A DNA stretch of 19,101 nucleotides from an uncultured Pseudorhodobacter sp. (GCA_945957495.1 CAMFLG010000012.1:1-19101), one strand, 5' to 3'. Shown: positions 8,113-15,064, numbered from the stretch's first letter. The notes: generated from the letters alone by a model not told the origin. Program-made: numbers and translations.

Positions 8113-8661
8113 ATGTCACGTCTAGCCGCCTTCAATTTCCAGAAGTGGATCGACGAGCACAAACATCTGCTCAAACCGCCCGTGGGCAACCAGTTGGTGT
8201 TCAAGGATGCCGACCTGATGGTGACGGTTGTGGGCGGGCCAAACAAGCGCACGGACTATCACGATGATCCGGTTGAGGAGTTCTTCTATCAACTCAAGGG
8301 CGATATGGTCTTGAAACTTCACGACACCTCCAGCGGGGATTTCTACGACGTGCCGATCCGCGAGGGCGATATCTTTTTGCTGCCCGCCCATATCCGCCAT
8401 TCCCCGCAACGGCCGCAGGAAGGCTCAATCGGATTGGTGATCGAACCGGCGCGCCCCGAGGGCGCATTGGACGCGGTGGAATGGTATTGTTTCGACTGCA
8501 AGACCCGCGTTCACCGCGCCGAGGTGGATCTGGAAAGCATCGTCGATGATCTGCCCCCGATCTATGCGGCCTTTTACGCCGATGCGAAACTGCGCACCTG
8601 CCCGAACTGCGGCACAGTCCATCCGGGCAAAGAACCACCGGCAGGATGGGTAACTGTATAA
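8113..8661 (+). CDS. nbaC: 3-Hydroxyanthranilate 3,4-dioxygenase
   Basis: This non-haem Fe(II) cupin extradiol dioxygenase opens the ring of 3-hydroxyanthranilate to 2-amino-3-carboxymuconate semialdehyde (ACMS). It has 182 aa, the usual bacterial length. Compared from memory with the Cupriavidus metallidurans enzyme, the iron ligands are present as His50, Glu56 and His96 (TDYHDDPVEEFF; IRHSPQRP), and the substrate-binding residues as Arg46, Arg100 and Glu111. The C-terminal rubredoxin-like iron site is complete: Cys126, Cys129, Cys163 and Cys166. The start has AGGGAG 6 nt upstream, 11 nt after the preceding stop. The gene is part of the ALDH-lyase operon and precedes a dedicated transporter. 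This is the most securely assigned catabolic enzyme of the window. A substituted 3-hydroxyanthranilate as the true substrate cannot be excluded. Confidence 0.96.
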   Translation: MSRLAAFNFQKWIDEHKHLLKPPVGNQLVFKDADLMVTVVGGPNKRTDYHDDPVEEFFYQLKGDMVLKLHDTSSGDFYDVPIREGDIFLLPAHIRHSPQRPQEGSIGLVIEPARPEGALDAVEWYCFDCKTRVHRAEVDLESIVDDLPPIYAAFYADAKLRTCPNCGTVHPGKEPPAGWVTV

Positions 8662-8760
8662 ATGATTTGAGTTTGAAATATTTATACTTGAAATATATCA
8701 AACCTCGCGTAAATTGACGAAAAAGACCCGGTACAGGGCCATCAACATGGGAGTCCGAGA
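8662..8760 (+). promoter_or_regulatory. AT-rich control region before the binding-protein gene
   Basis: A 99-bp gap whose first 45 bases are strikingly A/T-rich in a GC-rich genome. TTGAAATAT occurs twice as a direct repeat (8673-8681 and 8688-8696). TTTGAAATAT (8672-8681) also forms an imperfect inverted repeat with ATATATCAAA (8693-8702). Possible promoter elements are TTGAAA at 8673 with TATATC at 8694 (15-bp spacer), or TATACT at 8683; neither is a clean consensus pair. A good ribosome-binding site, GGGAG, lies at 8749-8753, 7 nt before the next ATG. An internal promoter or operator that raises transporter expression is likely. Confidence 0.5.
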
Positions 8761-9918
8761 ATGAAGAAGCTATTGACTGCGGCCAGCCTGCTGGCGTTGA
8801 CCAGCCTGCCCGGCTTTGCCGATCCGGTTAAAATCGGCATGATCACCACGCTGTCCGGCCCGCCCGGCTATCTGGGCGAACAGATCCGCGACGGGTTCAT
8901 GCTGGCCGTTGAGGCGGAAGGCGGCAAGCTGGGCGGCGTGCCGGTAGAGGTGGTGGTCGAGGATGACGGGCTAAAGCCCGGCAACGGGTTGCAGATCGCC
9001 GACAAGTTCATGAATGAAGACGGCATCAAGCTGATCACCGGGATCGTGTTCTCGAACGTCGCAGGCGCCACGGTGCCCGAGATCGTGGACAATGACGCGA
9101 TCTACATCAGCCCGAACGCCGCCCCGTCCAGCCTTGCCGGGGCTGACTGCAACCCGAATTACTTCGTCGTCAGCTGGCAGAACGATGCGCTGCACGAAGC
9201 CTCTGGCGTTGCCGCCAAGAAGCTGGGTTACAAGACCGCCGTTGCGCTGGCCCCGAACTATCAGGCCGGAAAAGACGCCATCGCCGGGTTCGAGCGAGAA
9301 TTCGGCGGCCAAGTGACCGAGATCTTCACCTCGCTGGATCAGACCGACTTTGCCCCGGAAATGGCGCAGATCCGGGCGGCCAACCCCGACGTGGTGTTCC
9401 AGTTCCACCCGGGCGGTTTGGGGATCACCTTCCTCAAGCAATATCAGCAAGCTGGCCTGCTGGGCCAGATTCCGATGGTTCTGTCTGAACCGTCGCTGGA
9501 CGGTGTGATCCTTGGCGCGGTGGGCGATGCGGCCATCGGCATCAAGGGCACCACGCATTGGGCTGCCGATTTCGACAACGCCGCCTCGCAGGAAATGGTT
9601 GCGGCCTGGACGGCCAAATACCCGGACCGCCCGATCACCACCTATGCGCAGCAATCTTATGACACGGCAAAGCTGATCGCCTCTGCCTTCGCGAAAACCG
9701 GTGGCGTGGATGACATGGACGCGCTGCGCGCCGCGCTGAAATCGGCAGATTTCACCAGCACCCGCGGCAACTTCGCCTTTGGTGTCAACCAGCACCCGGT
9801 GCAGGACTGGTATCTGACCGAAGTTGTGGCCGGTGCGGGCGGCAAGCCGGAAGTGAAAACGCTGGAAAAACTGCGCGAAAACGTCGGCGACATCTACGCC
9901 GCTGAATGCAAGATGTGA
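8761..9918 (+). CDS. Periplasmic substrate-binding protein of a Liv-type ABC importer
   Basis: This protein captures the substrate in the periplasm and delivers it to the LivHM-type permease. It has 385 aa with a Sec signal peptide, M-K-K followed by a hydrophobic core and probable cleavage after FA at 19-20. The mature chain starts DPVKIGMITTLSGPPGYLGEQIRDGF, the opening of the type I periplasmic binding fold (Peripla_BP_6). The stretch ADCNPNYFVVSWQ near residue 125 and the late Cys (AAECKM) are common in members that bind aromatic acids rather than leucine (recalled family knowledge). The position directly after a ring-cleaving dioxygenase suggests an aromatic ligand such as 3-hydroxyanthranilate or a precursor. 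The gene has its own AT-rich leader and is followed by a strong hairpin, as is usual for highly expressed binding proteins. Confidence 0.93.
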   Translation: MKKLLTAASLLALTSLPGFADPVKIGMITTLSGPPGYLGEQIRDGFMLAVEAEGGKLGGVPVEVVVEDDGLKPGNGLQIADKFMNEDGIKLITGIVFSNVAGATVPEIVDNDAIYISPNAAPSSLAGADCNPNYFVVSWQNDALHEASGVAAKKLGYKTAVALAPNYQAGKDAIAGFEREFGGQVTEIFTSLDQTDFAPEMAQIRAANPDVVFQFHPGGLGITFLKQYQQAGLLGQIPMVLSEPSLDGVILGAVGDAAIGIKGTTHWAADFDNAASQEMVAAWTAKYPDRPITTYAQQSYDTAKLIASAFAKTGGVDDMDALRAALKSADFTSTRGNFAFGVNQHPVQDWYLTEVVAGAGGKPEVKTLEKLRENVGDIYAAECKM

Positions 9919-9926
9919 TCCTTTCG

Positions 9927-9950
9927 GGGCCGGGCGATACCGCCCGGCCC
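9927..9950 (+). terminator. Strong intercistronic hairpin after the binding-protein gene (attenuator or mRNA stabiliser)
   Basis: A perfect 10-bp G/C stem, GGGCCGGGCG (9927-9936) with CGCCCGGCCC (9941-9950), and a 4-nt loop, 9 nt after the stop codon. No T-run follows, so full termination is unlikely. Such structures commonly protect the upstream mRNA or cause partial termination, giving more binding protein than permease (inference). Confidence 0.65.
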
Positions 9951-9984
9951 TGTCTGACCCAAAGACCCACAACAGGGCGGGCCC

Positions 9985-10899
9985 ATGATCTTATTCCTTG
10001 AACAACTGTTGAACGGGCTGCAGTTCGGCGTGATGCTGTTTCTGCTGGCGGCCGGCCTGACCCTGATCTTCGGGATCATGGGGGTGATCAATCTGGCGCA
10101 TGGATCGCTGTACATGATCGGCGCCTATGCGGGCACCTGGGTTGCCGCCGAGACGGGCAGCTTCTGGCTGGGCATTCCGGCCGCGCTTGCCGCAGCCGCC
10201 CTAACCGGGTTTGCCATCGAGGCGCTGGTGATCCGCAGGCTGTATGCCCGCGACCATCTGGATCAGGTGCTGGCCACCTTTGGGCTGATCCTGATCTTCA
10301 ATCAGGGCATCACGCTGATCTTTGGCCGCCAGCCGCTGTTTACCAAACTGCCCGCCGCCTTTGACGGGTCTGTCGAAATTCTGCCCGGCCTGCCCTATCC
10401 GACCTATCGGCTGCTGATCATCGCTGCGGGCCTGCTGGTGGCGCTGGGGCTTTATCTGCTGATCAATCGCACAAGGGTCGGGATGCTGGTGCGCGCGGGC
10501 GCCACCAACCGCGAGATGGTGCGGGCGCTGGGCGTCGATATCCGCCTGCTTTACACCGCCGTCTTTGGGTTGGGCGCGCTGTTGGCCGGGCTGGCCGGGA
10601 TCATGGCGGCGCCGATCCTGGCGGTGCAGGTTGGCATGGGTGAGCAGATCTTGCTGGCCACCTTTGTTGTCGTGGTGATTGGCGGGGTCGGTTCGATCCG
10701 CGGCGCCTTTGTCGCCGGGTTGTTGTTGGGCGTAGCCGATACGTTGCTGCGCGCCTTCCTTCCGGGGCTGCTGCGCCAATTGATGACCGGACCAGAGGCT
10801 GACGCGCTGGGCATCGGCATCGCCTCGATTGGGATATATCTGCTGATGGTAATTGTTCTGCTGGTCCGGCCCAAGGGCCTGTTTGCGGTGGGCTCATGA
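9985..10899 (+). CDS. livH: Branched-chain amino acid-type ABC transporter permease (LivH family)
   Basis: One of two membrane subunits of the importer. It has 304 aa and is highly hydrophobic with about eight predicted helices. It begins FLEQLLNGLQFGVMLFLLAAGLTLIFGIMGVINLAHGSLYMIGAY; the GxxNLAHG motif is the LivH signature. The late VVVIGGVGSIRGAFVAGLLLGV corresponds to the ATPase-coupling loop and following helix. The ribosome-binding site is G-rich (AGGGCGGG, 9974-9981) but not canonical. The stop overlaps the next start (ATGA at 10896-10899), so it is translationally coupled to the LivM partner. Substrate specificity is set mainly by the binding protein, so 'branched-chain amino acid' is a family label and not a statement about the substrate. 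Confidence 0.93.
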   Translation: MILFLEQLLNGLQFGVMLFLLAAGLTLIFGIMGVINLAHGSLYMIGAYAGTWVAAETGSFWLGIPAALAAAALTGFAIEALVIRRLYARDHLDQVLATFGLILIFNQGITLIFGRQPLFTKLPAAFDGSVEILPGLPYPTYRLLIIAAGLLVALGLYLLINRTRVGMLVRAGATNREMVRALGVDIRLLYTAVFGLGALLAGLAGIMAAPILAVQVGMGEQILLATFVVVVIGGVGSIRGAFVAGLLLGVADTLLRAFLPGLLRQLMTGPEADALGIGIASIGIYLLMVIVLLVRPKGLFAVGS

Positions 10900-11870
10900 T
10901 GCGCCGCAGCCATGTTTTCGCAGCTTTGGGCCTGATCGTTCTGATCCTGATGCCGATGTTGACCGATGCGATCGGGCAGGCAAGTCTGCTGTCTCTGGTG
11001 ACGCGGGCGTTGATCTACGGCATCGCGGCGGCGAGCCTTAATCTGGTGCTGGGCTATGGCGGCATGGTCAGCTTTGGCCACGCGGCGTTTTTCGGGATCG
11101 GCGGCTATGTCGTGGGCATCCTGTTCCAGAACTTCAGCGATGAGACACTGTTTCTGGGGCTGTTCCCCGGTACCAACCAAATGCTGATCACTGTGCCGCT
11201 GGCCATGCTGGTGGCGGGTGTGCTGGCCGCGATGATCGGCGCGCTGGCGCTGCGCACCGGGGGCGTGCAGTTCATCATGATCACCATGGCCTTTGCGCAG
11301 ATGCTGTTTTTCCTGTTCGTGTCGCTGAAGGTCTATGGCGGCGAGGATGGCATCATCATCCGCAAGGTGAACGAGTTGCCGCTGCTGAACATGAAGGACA
11401 AGGCCACGCTGTATTGGGTGGTGCTTGCCGTCACGGTCGCGTTTTTCCTAGGCCTGCGGCAGGTGATCAACTCCAGCTTTGGCGCGGTGCTGGCGGGCAT
11501 CCGGCAGAACGAACGCCGGATGGCCGCGCTGGGGATTCCGGTGTTCCGTTACAAGCTTTACGCCTTTGTGCTGTCTGGCATGGGTGCAGGTCTGGCCGGT
11601 GCGATGATGGCAAACGCCATGCGCTTTGCCAGCCCGGACATGCTGCACTGGATGAAATCGGGTGAGTTGATGATCATGGTCATTCTGGGCGGCGTCGGCA
11701 CGCTGTTGGGGCCGTTCTTTGGGGCGGGGGCGCTATTGGTTCTGGAAAGCACGCTGTCGTCCTGGACCGAGCATTGGCAACTGGCGTTGGGGCTGATCCT
11801 GCTGGTGCTGGTTCTGGGCACCAAGGGCGGGCTGATGGCGCTGATCGGCAAAGTATGGGCGCGCAAATGA
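10896..11870 (+). CDS. livM: Branched-chain amino acid-type ABC transporter permease (LivM family)
   Basis: Second membrane subunit of the importer, 324 aa, with about nine to ten hydrophobic segments. The LivM motif YGIAAASLNLVLGYGGMVSFGHAAFFGIGGYV is at about 44-75 (split as ASLNLVLGYGG and VSFGHAAFFG). The coupling region SFGAVLAGIRQNERRMAALGIPVFRYKL and the late VILGGVGTLLGPFFGA are also typical. It starts at the ATG overlapping the LivH stop; a second in-frame ATG directly follows (10899), and either could be used. The stop overlaps the ATPase start by 4 bp (ATGA at 11867-11870). The compact chain of overlaps implies that permeases and ATPases are made together. Confidence 0.93.
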   Translation: MMRRSHVFAALGLIVLILMPMLTDAIGQASLLSLVTRALIYGIAAASLNLVLGYGGMVSFGHAAFFGIGGYVVGILFQNFSDETLFLGLFPGTNQMLITVPLAMLVAGVLAAMIGALALRTGGVQFIMITMAFAQMLFFLFVSLKVYGGEDGIIIRKVNELPLLNMKDKATLYWVVLAVTVAFFLGLRQVINSSFGAVLAGIRQNERRMAALGIPVFRYKLYAFVLSGMGAGLAGAMMANAMRFASPDMLHWMKSGELMIMVILGGVGTLLGPFFGAGALLVLESTLSSWTEHWQLALGLILLVLVLGTKGGLMALIGKVWARK

Positions 11871-12622
11871 CGGCAGTTCTGGCAATCAAAGGTCTGCGCA
11901 AACGCTTTGGTGGTTTGACCGCAACCGATGGCGTCACGCTTGAGGTGCGCGCAAATGAGATCCACGCCCTGATCGGGCCGAATGGCGCGGGCAAATCCAC
12001 CCTGATCAACCAGCTTTGCGGTGAACTGACCCCGGACGAAGGGGTGATCCGGCTGATGGGGCAGGATGTGACCCATGCCTCGGTGCCCGCGCGGGTGGCG
12101 CTGGGTCTGGGGCGAACGTTCCAGATCACCTCGCTGCTGGAGGATATGACCGTGCTGCAGAATGTCGGCATGGCCTTGCAGGCGCGGGCGGGGGGCAATT
12201 TCCGCATCTGGGACCGGGTGGCACAGCGGCGCAAGATCTGGGAGGCGGCGGCACAGATCATTGCCGATGGCCAGTTGCAGGGCCGCGAAACCGCCCTGGT
12301 GGCGGACCTGTCGCATGGCGAAAAGAAACAGCTGGAACTGCTGATGGCCATGGCATTGCAGCCCGTGGTGATGCTGCTGGATGAGCCGATGGCGGGGCTG
12401 GGCCATCTGGAAAGCCAGACCATGATCGGCCAGTTGCGCAGCCTGCGGGAAAAGACCGCGATCTTGCTGGTGGAACACGACATGGAGGCGGTATTTGCGC
12501 TGGCCGACCGGATTTCGGTGCTGGTTTACGGGCGCATCATTGCCCAAGGCAGCGTTGACGACATTCGCAACAACCCCGCCGTGCGCGATGCCTATCTGGG
12601 CGCGGAGGACGAACTATGCTGA
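11867..12622 (+). CDS. livG: ABC transporter ATP-binding protein (LivG family)
   Basis: One of two ATPases of the importer, 251 aa. Walker A GPNGAGKST is at 37-45, followed by LINQLCGELTPDEG, then the LivG feature GLGRTFQ with Q-loop Gln86, signature LSHGEKKQLE at 149-158, Walker B VMLLDEP at 168-174 with the typical MAGLGHLE after it, and H-loop His204 in LVEHDME. The frame is open further upstream to 11774, but that extension lies inside livM. The ATG at 11867 forms an ATGA overlap with the livM stop and begins where homology begins. An ATG at 11855 adds four residues and cannot be excluded. The gene overlaps the next ATPase gene by 7 bp. Confidence 0.92.
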   Translation: MTAVLAIKGLRKRFGGLTATDGVTLEVRANEIHALIGPNGAGKSTLINQLCGELTPDEGVIRLMGQDVTHASVPARVALGLGRTFQITSLLEDMTVLQNVGMALQARAGGNFRIWDRVAQRRKIWEAAAQIIADGQLQGRETALVADLSHGEKKQLELLMAMALQPVVMLLDEPMAGLGHLESQTMIGQLRSLREKTAILLVEHDMEAVFALADRISVLVYGRIIAQGSVDDIRNNPAVRDAYLGAEDELC

Positions 12623-13317
12623 GCCTGCGCAACGTTTCTGCCGCCTATGGCGCCAGCCGGGTGTTGTTCGACGTGTCCTTTGATCTGCGGGAAGGCGAGG
12701 TTGTGACTCTGCTTGGCCGCAATGGCATGGGCAAGACCACGACGATCCGCACGATCACGGGGCTTCTGGCGCCCACGGGGGGCGAGATCAGCTTTCAGGG
12801 GCAGCAGATTGCCGGCCTTGCACCGGAAAAGATCGCGCGTCTGGGCTCTGGACTGGTGCCCGAGGGTCGGCAGATTTTCGCAACCCTGACCGTGCAGGAA
12901 AATCTGGTGGCGACGGCGGCGAACCGGTCGGGGCGCAGCGATCCTTGGACCTTGGCGCGGATTTACACCCTGTTTCCACGTCTGAAGGAACGTCATGGCC
13001 AGTTGGCAGGCACGCTTTCGGGCGGCGAGCAACAGATGCTGGCGGTGGGCCGCGCCCTGATGACCAACCCCAGCCTGCTGATCCTGGATGAGGCGACCGA
13101 AGGGCTGGCCCCGGTGATCCGCACCGAAATCTGGCATGTGATCGAAAAGCTCAAGTCAGAGGGGCAATCGATTCTGCTGATCGACAAGAACCTGGCGGTG
13201 CTGAAGCGTCTGGCCGACCGGCATTACATCATCGAGCGCGGGCGCACCGTGTGGAGCGGTGGTCACGCCGACATCGACCGCGATGCGGCAGAGGTGCAGC
13301 GCTATGTCGGTGTCTGA
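12616..13317 (+). CDS. livF: ABC transporter ATP-binding protein (LivF family)
   Basis: Second ATPase of the importer, 233 aa, the usual LivF size. Walker A GRNGMGKTT at 34-42 (LivF typically has G-M-G-K here), VPEGRQIFATLTVQENL at 81-97, signature LSGGEQQML at 134-142, and Walker B LLILDEATEGLAP at 154-166. Where most LivF proteins read VEQN after the last core strand, this one reads LIDKN at about 188-192, a mild deviation outside the nucleotide-binding core. It starts at an ATG inside the livG 3' end. The reading frame overlaps the aspartate dehydrogenase start by 14 bp, tying the transporter to the downstream enzymes. Confidence 0.92.
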   Translation: MLSLRNVSAAYGASRVLFDVSFDLREGEVVTLLGRNGMGKTTTIRTITGLLAPTGGEISFQGQQIAGLAPEKIARLGSGLVPEGRQIFATLTVQENLVATAANRSGRSDPWTLARIYTLFPRLKERHGQLAGTLSGGEQQMLAVGRALMTNPSLLILDEATEGLAPVIRTEIWHVIEKLKSEGQSILLIDKNLAVLKRLADRHYIIERGRTVWSGGHADIDRDAAEVQRYVGV

Positions 13318-14110
13318 TTTGCGGCTGGTTCTGGTGGGATGGGGTGCGATTGGAAGCCGGGTGGCAGCCCTGTTGGCCGAACGCGGCGCGCCGGTTCAGA
13401 TCATGGGCGTGGGCCTGCGCGATGCGGGCCGCACGCGGGACTTGCCCGAAGGCGCGGTTGTGTTGACCGATCCTGCCGATCTGGCCGCGCTGTCACCGGA
13501 TCTGGTGGTCGAGGCCGCCGGACGCGACAGCGTGGTGCCCTGGGGGCGGGCTGCGCTGATGGCCGGTTGTGATTTTGCGGTGTCTTCGACCTCTGCCTTT
13601 GTCGATGACGCGGTGCTGGCCGAATTTCTGGCGCTGGCCAAGGCGCAGCGGGCACATCTGATCATTCCGCCCGGCGCGCTGGGCGGTATTGACGCGCTGT
13701 CAGCCGCCGCCCGCCTGCCGATGGCCATGGTGCGGCACGAGATTGTCAAACCCCCGGCGGCGTGGAGGGGCACCGGCGCAGAGGCGTTGTGCAATCTGAC
13801 CGGTTTGCAAGAGCCTTTCACCTTCTTTGAGGGGACGGCGCGCGCGGCGGCGGATGCCTTTCCGCAGAACGCCAATGTGGCGGTGATTTCCGCGCTGGCG
13901 GGCATCGGGTTGGACCGGACCACGATTGCGCTGATCGCCGATCCGGGGGCGCGGATGAACCGTCATTCCATCATGGCAGAGGGCGATTTCGGCCGCATGG
14001 CGATCCGGCTGGACAACCGGCCATTGGCCACAAACCCGAAATCGTCGGAAATGACGGCGCTGTCACTGGTGCGGATGATCGAGGCACGGCTTGGAGGATT
14101 GGTCATTTGA
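13304..14110 (+). CDS. nadX: L-aspartate dehydrogenase (NadX/AspDH family)
   Basis: AspDH interconverts L-aspartate with iminosuccinate/oxaloacetate plus ammonia using NAD(P). The protein has 268 aa. A Rossmann motif GWGAIG is at 12-17, then VVEAAG at 68-73, IPPGALGGIDAL at 121-132, KPPAAWRGT at 149-157, FPQNANVA at 186-193 and catalytic His221 in NRHSIMAEGDFG, all as expected for the family. The start at 13304 has GAGGTG (13291-13296) 7 nt upstream; the open frame reaches back to 13259, but that part lies inside livF and lacks homology. The stop overlaps the next start (TTGA). In NAD synthesis this enzyme feeds NadA, but no nadA or nadC is visible here. In this operon it more likely captures a ring-derived C4 imine or oxo acid, which is inference. 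Confidence 0.88.
   Translation: MSVSDLRLVLVGWGAIGSRVAALLAERGAPVQIMGVGLRDAGRTRDLPEGAVVLTDPADLAALSPDLVVEAAGRDSVVPWGRAALMAGCDFAVSSTSAFVDDAVLAEFLALAKAQRAHLIIPPGALGGIDALSAAARLPMAMVRHEIVKPPAAWRGTGAEALCNLTGLQEPFTFFEGTARAAADAFPQNANVAVISALAGIGLDRTTIALIADPGARMNRHSIMAEGDFGRMAIRLDNRPLATNPKSSEMTALSLVRMIEARLGGLVI
14093..14097 (+). promoter_or_regulatory. Ribosome-binding site supporting a TTG start
   Basis: A consensus GGAGG lies 9 nt before the TTG at 14107, inside the aspartate dehydrogenase gene. The TTG overlaps that gene's TGA (TTGA). Together they justify the unusual start codon of the hydrolase. Confidence 0.65.
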
Positions 14111-14964
14111 CACTCGCGGATGAGGCCACTTGGCCGCGCGACCGGCTTGATGCCGATTACACCGCGCGCAACACCTGCACGGCAGCAGAGTTTGACCGCA
14201 CGATCGCGGAGTATCTGTCGCGGTCGCAGGCTGCCCTGGATTTGCCCCATGCACAAACCGATCTGGTCTTTGACGATGCTACCGGGCTGGGGCTGGACCT
14301 GTTCGGCACAAAGCCGGGCGAATTGCGCCCGCTGGTGATCTTCATTCATGGCGGCTATTGGCGCGGTTTGGCGAAAGAGCATTCGGCCTTTCTGGCGCCG
14401 ATGCTGGCGGCGCGGGGGATTGCCTGCGCTGCGCCCGATTACCGGCTGGCCCCGGCGGCGCGGATGACGGACATCGTTGCGGATGTGCGGCAAGCCTTGG
14501 CGTTTCTGTGGCACAAGGCCGAAACCTTGGGGATTGACCGGCGGCGCATCGTGGTCACGGGGTCTTCTGCCGGGGGCCACCTTGCGGCGGCGTTGTTGCA
14601 GCCCGGCTGGCAGGCGGCGCTGGGGCTGCCGGAGCAGCCCATTGCCGCCGCCCTGCCCGTCAGCGGATTGTTCGATCTGGCGCCGATTGCGGCAAGCCAT
14701 GTGCAGGGCTGGATGCAGTTTTCGTCCGCCGAGATCGCGGAATTCAGCCCGTTGCGCCATCTGCCCAGCCCTGTGCCACGGCTGAGCGTCATTGTGGCGG
14801 AACACGAGGCTCCGGGTTTCCACCGCCAAAGCCGGGCCTATGCCGATGCGCTGTCTGCGCCCTATCTGGTGGGCATGGGGCGGCATCACTTTGACGTGGT
14901 GTTTGATCTGGCGGACGCCAACCATCCGCTGGGGCAAGAGATGTTGCGGCTGATCGCGGGCTAA
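14107..14964 (+). CDS. Alpha/beta hydrolase, kynurenine formamidase-like
   Basis: A 285-aa alpha/beta-fold hydrolase. Oxyanion motif HGGYWR is at 81-86, the form found in kynurenine formamidases (HGGYW) rather than the plain HGGG of esterases. The nucleophile elbow GSSAG is at 152-156 with Ser154. A probable acid residue lies in VAEHEAP at 230-236, and the catalytic His is probably 261 in RHHFDVVFDLAD. The N-terminal part resembles the AFMID/Bna7 group (DADYTARN, about 16-22). It starts at TTG with a consensus GGAGG 9 nt upstream and is coupled to the dehydrogenase stop. It is the last gene of the catabolic operon. Known members hydrolyse N-formylkynurenine; here it could release 3-hydroxyanthranilate from an N-acyl or ester precursor, which is inference. 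Confidence 0.85.
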   Translation: MTLADEATWPRDRLDADYTARNTCTAAEFDRTIAEYLSRSQAALDLPHAQTDLVFDDATGLGLDLFGTKPGELRPLVIFIHGGYWRGLAKEHSAFLAPMLAARGIACAAPDYRLAPAARMTDIVADVRQALAFLWHKAETLGIDRRRIVVTGSSAGGHLAAALLQPGWQAALGLPEQPIAAALPVSGLFDLAPIAASHVQGWMQFSSAEIAEFSPLRHLPSPVPRLSVIVAEHEAPGFHRQSRAYADALSAPYLVGMGRHHFDVVFDLADANHPLGQEMLRLIAG

Positions 14965-14971
14965 GCCCATG

Positions 14972-14998
14972 GGCAAGCGTATAAATTATGCGCTTGCC
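14972..14998 (+). terminator. Hairpin between the catabolic and pqi operons (terminator or operator)
   Basis: GGCAAGCG (14972-14979) pairs with CGCTTGCC (14991-14998). The inner bases TATA/TATG extend the stem to about 12 bp including one G-U pair, leaving a 3-nt loop. It starts 7 nt after the hydrolase stop. No T-run follows. It fits the end of the catabolic transcript, but the AT-rich centre could also be an operator or part of the pqi promoter. Confidence 0.5.
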
Positions 14999-15064
14999 GC
15001 CCATCCCTCGTTTCAGGCGCGTTGGTCACTGGCACTCAATCCGGCGATGGCCTATGGTCCGGGG

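Noticed and set aside
7166..8119. A 317-aa minus-strand open frame exactly opposite the DapA-family gene
   Set aside because: Mirror frame of a real gene, with no domain pattern and biased composition.
8714..8719. TTGACG as a -35 element for the binding-protein gene
   Set aside because: No acceptable -10 hexamer lies 15-19 bp downstream.
8971..9972. A 333-aa minus-strand open frame opposite the binding-protein gene
   Set aside because: Shadow frame; the plus-strand protein has a signal peptide and family motifs.
13304..14110. Assigning the AspDH purely to NAD biosynthesis
   Set aside because: There are no nadA/nadC neighbours, and it is coupled to a transporter and ring-cleavage genes. The NAD role is kept only as an alternative.
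14969..15064. N-terminal extension of the first PqiA protein to the ATG at 14969
   Set aside because: The start sits inside a hairpin, has no ribosome-binding site, and adds residues unlike the family.
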